64,000 bases of DNA from Longimycelium tulufanense. GTDB lineage: Bacteria; Actinomycetota; Actinomycetes; Mycobacteriales; Pseudonocardiaceae. The notes under the pieces are model-generated. The model was not told the DNA's origin. It ran no database searches and saw only the letters and a program-made list of their open reading frames with translations. Of this stretch, positions 58,399-64,000 are shown in pieces (positions within the stretch are counted from its first letter, which is position 1; the number at the start of each line of letters is the position of its first letter). A program made the translations under genes and the position numbers. The stretch covers positions 61,542 through 125,541 of the forward strand of contig NZ_BMMK01000018.1 in the NCBI RefSeq assembly GCF_014645795.1. The letters are read 5' to 3'.

Positions 58399-60135
58399 CT
58401 ACGATCCCACCTGGTGCTCGCGCCACGCGTTGGTGATCGGCAGCCGCCAGTCGCGGCCGAACGCCTTGAACGTGATCTTCGTGCCCGGCGGGTACTGCCG
58501 CCGCTTGTACTCGGACCGGTCGACCATGCGCAGCACGCGCTGCACCAGCTCCGGCTCGAAACCGGCCTCGATCAAGTCGGCGAAACCGCGGTCGCCCTCG
58601 ACGTAGTCGTCGAGCACGTCATCCAGCAACATGTAGTCCGGCAACGAATCCTGGTCGACCTGACCGGGCCGCAGCTCGGCCGACGGCGGCTTGGTGATCG
58701 AGTTCTCCGGGATCGGCGGCGTCTCACCCCGCTTCTCCGCCTCGGCGTTGCGCCACCGGGCCAGCTGCCACACCAACGTCTTGGGCACGTCCTTGATCGG
58801 GGCGAACCCGCCGACCGCGTCGCCATAGATCGTCGAGTAGCCCACGGCCAGCTCGGTCTTGTTCCCGGTCGCCAACACCAGATGCCCGTGCTGGTTCGAC
58901 AACGCCATCAACGTCATACCCCGGCACCGGGCCTGGATGTTCTCCTCGGCCAGCCCGGTCAACCCGAGTTGCTCGACGAACACCCGCACCTGGTCGGCCA
59001 CCGCCTGCACCTGGAAGTTGATCCCGGTGCGCCGCGCCAGCTCGGCCGCGTCGCTCCGGGAATGTTCCGAGGAGTACTCCGACGGCATCGAGACGCCGTG
59101 CACCGCGTGCGGTCCCAGCGCGTCCACCGCCAACGCCGCCGTCACGGCCGAGTCGATCCCGCCGGACAGCCCCAGCACCACCGACTTGAAGCCGTTCTTG
59201 TGCACGTAGTCCCGCAGCCCGGTGACCAGCGCCGACCACACCTCCTCCGCGTCGGGGAGCGGCTCGGCGCGCGGCGGCACGGGCAGCGGCTCGTAGCGGG
59301 CGAGCGGCTCGGCCGACACCACGATCCGTCGCACGTCGAACCCGCCGACCCGGCCGGTCGTGGTGTGCCCCCCGACGGGCAGGTCGACGTCGGTGACCAG
59401 CAGCTGCTCCACGAACTGCGGCACCCGCGCCATCAGCTCGCCGGCCGGGCCGACGATCAGCGAGTCGCCGTCGAAGACCAGCTCGTCCTGGGCGCCGACC
59501 AGGTTCACGTAGGCCATCGGCGCCCTGGCCTCGGCCGCCCGCCCGGCCACCAGCGGCCCCCGCACGTCGTCCTTGTTCCGCTCGTACGGGGAGGCGTTGA
59601 TGCACATCACCAGGTCGACCCCGGCCACGCCCAGCGCGGCCACCGGCCCCCCGTCCTGCCAGATGTCCTCGCAGATCACGACACCCACGTCGACGCCGTG
59701 CACCCGCAGGATCGGTAGCTCGTCACCCGGCACGAAGTAGCGGAACTCGTCGAAGACCCCGTAGTTGGGCAGGTGGTGCTTGTGGTACCGGGCGACGACC
59801 CTGCCCTCGTGCAGGACCGCGGCGGAGTTCCGCGGCCCGGCAGCGTCCCGGTCCAGGTATCCGACGATCGCGACGATGTCACCGCAGCCCGCCTCGGCCA
59901 GCCGCGTGGCGAGCGCGTCCAGGGCCTGGCGGGAGGCGGTGGCGAAGGACTCCCGGAGCGCCAGGTCCTCGACCGGGTAGCCGGTCAGGGCCATCTCCGG
60001 GAAGGCGACCACATGGGCGCCCGATTGGACCGCCCTGCGGGTCCACTCGACGACCAGGTCGGAGTTGCCGACCAGGTCGCCGACACACGTGTTCACCTGC
60101 GCGAGGGCAAGGCGTAGCTGACACTTCCGGGGCAT
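58399..60135 (-). CDS. nadE: glutamine-dependent NAD+ synthetase
   Basis: A 578-residue two-domain enzyme that makes NAD from deamido-NAD, ATP and glutamine. The N-terminal nitrilase-type amidase has its triad: Glu in AFPEMALTGYPVED, Lys in YHKHHLPNYGVFDEFR, Cys in VVICEDIWQDGG. The C-terminal synthetase has the PP-loop VLGLSGGIDSAVTAALA and LALSNQHGHLVLATGNKTEL-type ATP-binding residues and the ending VDRSEYKRRQYPPGTKI. ATG 60135 is chosen; the frame is open further upstream but antisense to the next gene's leader. Confidence 0.92.
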   Translation of the reverse strand: MPRKCQLRLALAQVNTCVGDLVGNSDLVVEWTRRAVQSGAHVVAFPEMALTGYPVEDLALRESFATASRQALDALATRLAEAGCGDIVAIVGYLDRDAAGPRNSAAVLHEGRVVARYHKHHLPNYGVFDEFRYFVPGDELPILRVHGVDVGVVICEDIWQDGGPVAALGVAGVDLVMCINASPYERNKDDVRGPLVAGRAAEARAPMAYVNLVGAQDELVFDGDSLIVGPAGELMARVPQFVEQLLVTDVDLPVGGHTTTGRVGGFDVRRIVVSAEPLARYEPLPVPPRAEPLPDAEEVWSALVTGLRDYVHKNGFKSVVLGLSGGIDSAVTAALAVDALGPHAVHGVSMPSEYSSEHSRSDAAELARRTGINFQVQAVADQVRVFVEQLGLTGLAEENIQARCRGMTLMALSNQHGHLVLATGNKTELAVGYSTIYGDAVGGFAPIKDVPKTLVWQLARWRNAEAEKRGETPPIPENSITKPPSAELRPGQVDQDSLPDYMLLDDVLDDYVEGDRGFADLIEAGFEPELVQRVLRMVDRSEYKRRQYPPGTKITFKAFGRDWRLPITNAWREHQVGS

Positions 60136-60217
60136 GCCCCCATCATCGCGCATTTCCGGAGGTCGACGTGGGCAGGCACCGGACATGCATCCGATGCATG
60201 CTGGCACGATCTCAAGG

Positions 60218-61813
60218 GTGCCCCCTGTGACCCGCGCCCTCGCCGCCCTCGGCGCCGCGGCCCTGCTCCTGGTCCCCGCGGCCTGCACCTCGTCCGGCCC
60301 CACCGACCCGGGCCCGCCCCAGCCGCACGCCGAGAGCAGAGGGCCGGCCGGCTCCGTGCCGGCCGGGCTCGACGGGTTCTACGGCCAGGCCCTGACCTGG
60401 GAGGACTGCAAGGGCTACGCCACCACCGCCGAGGACCGGGTCGCCTTCGCGCGCCAGGGCCTGGAGTGTGCGCGGCTGCGGGTCCCCCTCAACTACGACG
60501 CTCCACAGGGCCGCTCGATCACCCTCGGCCTGCTCCGCCGCCCGGCCGGTGACCAGCCCAACCGGATCGGCGCCCTGGTGCTCAACCCCGGTGGGCCGGG
60601 CGCCTCGGGCATGAGCGCCGCCGCCAACCTGGCGCACACCGTGAGCGGGAGTGAGCTGGGCAAGCGGTTCGACTTCGTCGGCTTCGACCCCCGCGGGGTC
60701 GGCGCGAGCGAACCGCAGGTGCGATGCCTGACCGATCAGGAGCGCGACGAGGAGCGCCTCGACCTCGACGTCGACAACTCCCCGGAAGGCGTGGCCCGTA
60801 CCGAGGCCGAAGAGCAGGACTACGCCCGCAAGTGCGCCGAGCGCACCGGCAGGGAGATGCTCTCCCACGTCGGCACCCGGGACGTGGCCAACGACCTCGA
60901 CGTGCTTCGATCGGCCCTGGGTGACGAGAAGCTCAGCTACCTCGGCTACTCCTACGGCACCCGGATCGGCACCGCCTACGCCGAGGCGTTCCCCGAGAAC
61001 GTGCGCGCCCTCGTGCTGGACGGCGCGCTGGCCCCCGAGCAGGACCCGGTAGCCGAGCTGGTGGCGCAGGGTGCCGGCTTCCAGCGGGCGTTCGACGCCT
61101 TCGCCGCCTGGTGCGCCAAACAGCAGCAGTGCGCCCTGGGCTCCGACCCCGCCCGGGCCGTGCCGATCTTCCGCAAGCTGGTCGACCCACTGGTCGACAA
61201 GCCGGCCGACGCCGGCGACGGCCGCAAGCTCTCCTACAACGACGCGACCACCGGCGTGATCCAGGCCCTCTACGCCGAGTCGCTGTGGCAGACGCTCAAC
61301 CGCGGGCTGGCCGAGCTCGCGCTCGGCCGGGGCATGACCCTGATGAAGCTGGCGGACACCTACTACGGCCGGGGCAGCGACGGGCATTACTCGACGATCA
61401 CCGATGCCTTCACCGCGGTCCGCTGCGTCGACGACGCCCGGCTGACCGACAAGGCCAAGCGCCTGGAAGCCGACCGCCGCTACCGTGAGGCCGCCCCGTT
61501 CCTCGACGACGGACGCGGCCCGTCCAGCGCGCTGGACACCTGCGCCTTCTGGCCGGTGCCACCGACCAGGGACCAGCGCGTCCCCGACCCCGGGCAGCTG
61601 CCGACGACCCTGGTGATCTCCACCACGGGCGACCCCGCCACGCCCTACCAGGCCGGGGTCGACCTGGCTAGGGCGCTCGGCGCGCGCCTGCTCACCTACG
61701 AGGGCGAGCAGCACACCGTGTTCCTGCAGGGCGTGTCCTGCGTCGACCAGGCCACGATCCGGTACCTGACCGACCTGGAGCCGCCCACGGGGGACACCAC
61801 CTGCCGGCGCTGA
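60218..61813 (+). CDS. lipoprotein protease, TAP/SlpD-like (S33 family), copy 1
   Basis: A 531-residue exported hydrolase. Signal peptide with lipobox LLLVPAAC (lipid Cys about 23). The alpha/beta-hydrolase catalytic residues are the oxyanion-loop ALVLNPGGPGASG, the nucleophile Ser245 in YLGYSYGTRIGTAYAEAF, and a late Asp and His (VISTTGDPATPYQAGVDLA; GEQHTVFLQG). This is the tripeptidyl-aminopeptidase / SlpD-SlpE-Rv2223c/Rv2224c group of actinobacterial surface proteases. The start is GTG; upstream ATG codons in frame are inside the divergent nadE region. Confidence 0.85.
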   Translation: MPPVTRALAALGAAALLLVPAACTSSGPTDPGPPQPHAESRGPAGSVPAGLDGFYGQALTWEDCKGYATTAEDRVAFARQGLECARLRVPLNYDAPQGRSITLGLLRRPAGDQPNRIGALVLNPGGPGASGMSAAANLAHTVSGSELGKRFDFVGFDPRGVGASEPQVRCLTDQERDEERLDLDVDNSPEGVARTEAEEQDYARKCAERTGREMLSHVGTRDVANDLDVLRSALGDEKLSYLGYSYGTRIGTAYAEAFPENVRALVLDGALAPEQDPVAELVAQGAGFQRAFDAFAAWCAKQQQCALGSDPARAVPIFRKLVDPLVDKPADAGDGRKLSYNDATTGVIQALYAESLWQTLNRGLAELALGRGMTLMKLADTYYGRGSDGHYSTITDAFTAVRCVDDARLTDKAKRLEADRRYREAAPFLDDGRGPSSALDTCAFWPVPPTRDQRVPDPGQLPTTLVISTTGDPATPYQAGVDLARALGARLLTYEGEQHTVFLQGVSCVDQATIRYLTDLEPPTGDTTCRR

Positions 61814-61860
61814 TCCGGCCGTGCCGGACGAGTGTCACTTGATCGGGTGACAATGGCGGG

Positions 61861-63435
61861 GTGTCCCGCCTGCCGCGAGTCCTCGCCGCCGTGGCCGCCC
61901 TCGGCCTGCTGACCGCCTGCACGACCATCCCCGGCACGCCCGTGGGCCTGCGCCAGGAACAACGCGGGCCGGTCGGGGCGGTCCCGGCCGGCCTGGAGCG
62001 GTTCTACGGCCAGGCCATCGCATGGGGCTCGTGCGAGAGTTTCGCGACCACGACGGAGCAACACCTCGCCTTCACCAAGCGCGGTATCGAATGCGGCCGT
62101 GCCACCATGCCGCTCGACTACGACGACCCACGGGGCCGCACCGTCTCGCTGGCGTTGCTCCGGCGCCCCGCCACCGACCAGCAGCACCGGATCGGCTCCC
62201 TGCTGATCAACCCCGGTGGCCCCGGCGCCTCCGGTATCGAGGCCGCCGCCCAACTCGGGTCGCTCCTCCGCGACAGTGAGGTGGCCGAGCGGTTCGACCT
62301 GATCGGTTTCGACCCCCGCGGGGTCGGCGCGAGTGAGCCGCAGGTGCGGTGCCTCACCGACGAGGAGTGGGACGCCGAGCGCCTCGACTCGGACCTGGAC
62401 ACCTCGCCGGAGGGCATCGCGCAGACCGAGGCCGAGGAGAAGGATTACGCCCGCAAGTGTGCCGAGCGCACCGGCAAGGACGTGCTCTCCCACGTCGGCA
62501 CCAGGGACGTCGTCCGGGACATGGACGCCCTCCGCTCCGCCCTGGGTGACGAGAAGCTCAGCTACGTCGGCTATTCCTACGGCACCCGGATCGGCACCGC
62601 CTACGCGGAGACGTTCCCGCAGAACGTCCGGGCGATGGTGCTCGACGGAGCCGTGGCGCCCGAGGAGAACAAGCTCGCGCAGTCCCAGGCTCAGGGGCAG
62701 GGCTTCAAGAAGGCGTTCGACGCGTTCGTCGAGTGGTGCGTCGGCCGCGGGAAGTGCGCGCTCGGCAACGACCCGGCGGCCGCCGAACCGCGGCTGAAGG
62801 AACTCATCGAGCCGCTGAAGAAGGAGCCACGGCAGCTCGGCGACCGCAAGCTGTCCTTCACCGACGCCGTCACGGCCGTGGTCCAGGCCCTCTACAGCGA
62901 GCAGCTGTGGACCGTGCTCGACACCGGGATCGCCGACCTGGCCAACGGCGGCGGCCGCACCCTGCTCTTCCTCGCCGACACCTATCTCGGCCGGGACTCC
63001 GACGGCCACTATTCCACGCGGAACGATGCCTTCCGGGCGATCCGGTGCGTCGACGACCCGCCCGTCACCGATCGCGACCTCCTCCGCGAGGCCGACCGCA
63101 AGGCCCGCGAGGTCCTGGGCGAGGACAGCGTGTTCATCGCGGGTGAGCCGGCCGGCGTGCTCGACGCCTGCGCCTTCTGGTCGGTCCCGCACACCAGCGA
63201 GCCGCACCAGCCCAAGGCGGACGGCCTGCCCCCACTTCTGGTGATCTCCACCACCGGCGACCCGGCAACGCCGTACCAGGCGGGGGTTGATCTCGCCCGG
63301 GCCCTCAACGCGAGCCTGCTCACCTTCGACGGCAACCAACACACGGTGTTCCTGCAGGGTCAGCAGTGCGTCGACGAGCGGGGCACCAGGTACCTGGTCG
63401 ACCTGAAGACCCCGGAGGACGGCGCTCGCTGCTGA
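61861..63435 (+). CDS. lipoprotein protease, TAP/SlpD-like (S33 family), copy 2
   Basis: A 524-residue paralogue of the preceding gene, with about the same motifs: lipobox GLLTAC (Cys 20), INPGGPGASGIEA, YVGYSYGTRIGTAYAETF, ISTTGDPATPYQAG and GNQHTVFLQG. It lies 47 bases downstream, probably in the same transcript. Tandem copies of this family are typical of mycobacteria (Rv2223c/Rv2224c) and this suggests an ancestral duplication. Substrates are probably extracellular peptides or ester compounds. Confidence 0.85.
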   Translation: MSRLPRVLAAVAALGLLTACTTIPGTPVGLRQEQRGPVGAVPAGLERFYGQAIAWGSCESFATTTEQHLAFTKRGIECGRATMPLDYDDPRGRTVSLALLRRPATDQQHRIGSLLINPGGPGASGIEAAAQLGSLLRDSEVAERFDLIGFDPRGVGASEPQVRCLTDEEWDAERLDSDLDTSPEGIAQTEAEEKDYARKCAERTGKDVLSHVGTRDVVRDMDALRSALGDEKLSYVGYSYGTRIGTAYAETFPQNVRAMVLDGAVAPEENKLAQSQAQGQGFKKAFDAFVEWCVGRGKCALGNDPAAAEPRLKELIEPLKKEPRQLGDRKLSFTDAVTAVVQALYSEQLWTVLDTGIADLANGGGRTLLFLADTYLGRDSDGHYSTRNDAFRAIRCVDDPPVTDRDLLREADRKAREVLGEDSVFIAGEPAGVLDACAFWSVPHTSEPHQPKADGLPPLLVISTTGDPATPYQAGVDLARALNASLLTFDGNQHTVFLQGQQCVDERGTRYLVDLKTPEDGARC

Positions 63436-63471
63436 CACCGCCGCCCGGCCCTCGATCGGCGGTGAGCTGCC

Positions 63472-63945
63472 TCACCGCTCCAGGTCGGACATCGTGTCCC
63501 CGGCCGCAGCACCGCTGGGCGCGGGCTGGTCGGGAGCGGAGACCGGAACCTTCTGCGGGCGGCCGGGCAGCAACAGCGCCGCGGCCGCGCCCACCACGCA
63601 GATCACCGCGGTGAGCAGGAAGATCTCTCGGTACTCCGTCAGCAGCGCGTGCTGGATCGCGAGCTGGTAGTCGGCGAGCTTGCGCTGGTACTCCTCCGGT
63701 GAGACCCCGAACGGCAACGGGGTCGCCAGGTCCGCGGTCAACGTCCGGAAACGGTGCAGGCCCCATGCGGACAACGCCGCGACGCCCACCAACATCCCGG
63801 TCATCCGGGCCACGACCACACCCGCGGACGCGACCCCGTGCTGCATCGCCGGCACCACGCGCAGCACCGCGGCGGCCAGCGGCGCGATCACCAGGCCCAG
63901 ACCCAGACCCGCGATAACGAGGTCCGTGTCGAACCGTGTCCCGCG
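63472..63945 (-). pseudogene. MFS transporter (DHA2-type), C-terminal fragment
   Basis: The open frame reads [18 protein letters not shown] at its left end, then [39 protein letters not shown] and one last membrane helix ([20 protein letters not shown]), i.e. the last three or four helices of a 14-helix drug-efflux transporter. Upstream the frame meets a stop at 63946-63948 and the DNA changes character at about 63940, so at least 350 N-terminal residues are missing. A GTG at 63889-63891 could start a short peptide but not a working transporter. Confidence 0.75.
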
Positions 63946-64000
63946 TCAAGTTTTTGGCTCAGTTTTCCTTGTCTGAAAGTTGTGTCTTCTGGTCTTGGTG
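63946..64000. mobile_element. AT-richer sequence at the right edge, possible end of an inserted element
   Basis: From about 63946 the sequence becomes much lower in GC (TCAAGTTTTTGGCTCAG and onward) and lacks actinobacterial codon bias in any frame. It abuts the broken MFS gene. The simplest reading is the terminal, non-coding end of an insertion sequence or other transferred DNA lying mainly beyond the window. No transposase is visible in the 55 bases available. Confidence 0.45.

Overview
The window is high-GC DNA (roughly 70%) from an actinobacterium, most likely of the order Pseudonocardiales (Pseudonocardiaceae-like). This inference rests on the chained GTG/ATG/TTG starts with ATGA/GTGA overlaps, the fused MprF/lysyl-tRNA synthetase (LysX), F420 metabolism (NADPH:F420 oxidoreductase), a cobalamin-type aminotransferase, the gene order CobC-aminotransferase / Nif3-like / zinc-ribbon / RNase HI-phosphatase seen in mycobacteria, an actinobacterial rnpB and a Ser/Thr kinase. 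No 16S or other taxonomic marker is present, so the genus is not resolved.

Positions 1-17.8 kb are the right part of an integrated mobile element that runs off the left edge. Reading leftward from the integrase it holds: integrase and two small genes (plus strand); a divergent XRE repressor with a leaderless promoter; an Xis-like HTH protein; a tightly overlapping chain of about 20 small minus-strand genes that includes two tandem LuxR-type HTH proteins, a winged-helix replication initiator whose linker codons contain DnaA-box-like sites and nested palindromes, and a DUF2637/Spd-like membrane protein; then two HNH endonucleases, small and large terminase subunits, a small membrane protein and the first codons of a probable portal gene. 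It is phage-like in packaging and plasmid/AICE-like in replication and spread genes. A tRNA-like sequence without a foldable anticodon arm lies inside it.

From 18.0 to 34.4 kb the genes are chromosomal: SURF1, cobD/cbiB (minus), a Wadjet-type anti-plasmid operon jetABCD, a secreted lipase behind a perfect palindromic operator, a coiled-coil lipoprotein (minus), the cobC / nif3-like / zinc-ribbon / RNase HI-phosphatase operon, and rnpB. The Wadjet operon has complete JetA, JetB and JetC, but JetD ends after its N-terminal domain; the DUF2399/Toprim-like nuclease half is missing.

From 34.7 to 45.5 kb come a membrane Ser/Thr protein kinase, 1.26 kb with no gene I can support, and a six-gene type IV secretion-like cluster (pilin-like protein, PrgI/VirB3-like protein, VirB4-like ATPase, VirB6/TrbL-like protein, VirB8-like protein, SLT + NlpC/P60 hydrolase) without a visible relaxase, coupling protein or VirB11. 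Two small conserved genes follow.

From 45.7 to 63.4 kb are F420 reductase, a metal-receptor-fold protein, DNA polymerase IV, a glutathionyl-hydroquinone-reductase-like enzyme, panB, a short DivIVA-like protein, an alpha/beta hydrolase, lysX with a DUF998 membrane protein, a Nudix hydrolase coupled to an XRE regulator, three small coupled genes, nadE, and two tandem lipoprotein proteases of the TAP/SlpD type. At the right edge an MFS transporter gene is cut off and the sequence changes to AT-richer DNA that looks like the end of an inserted element.
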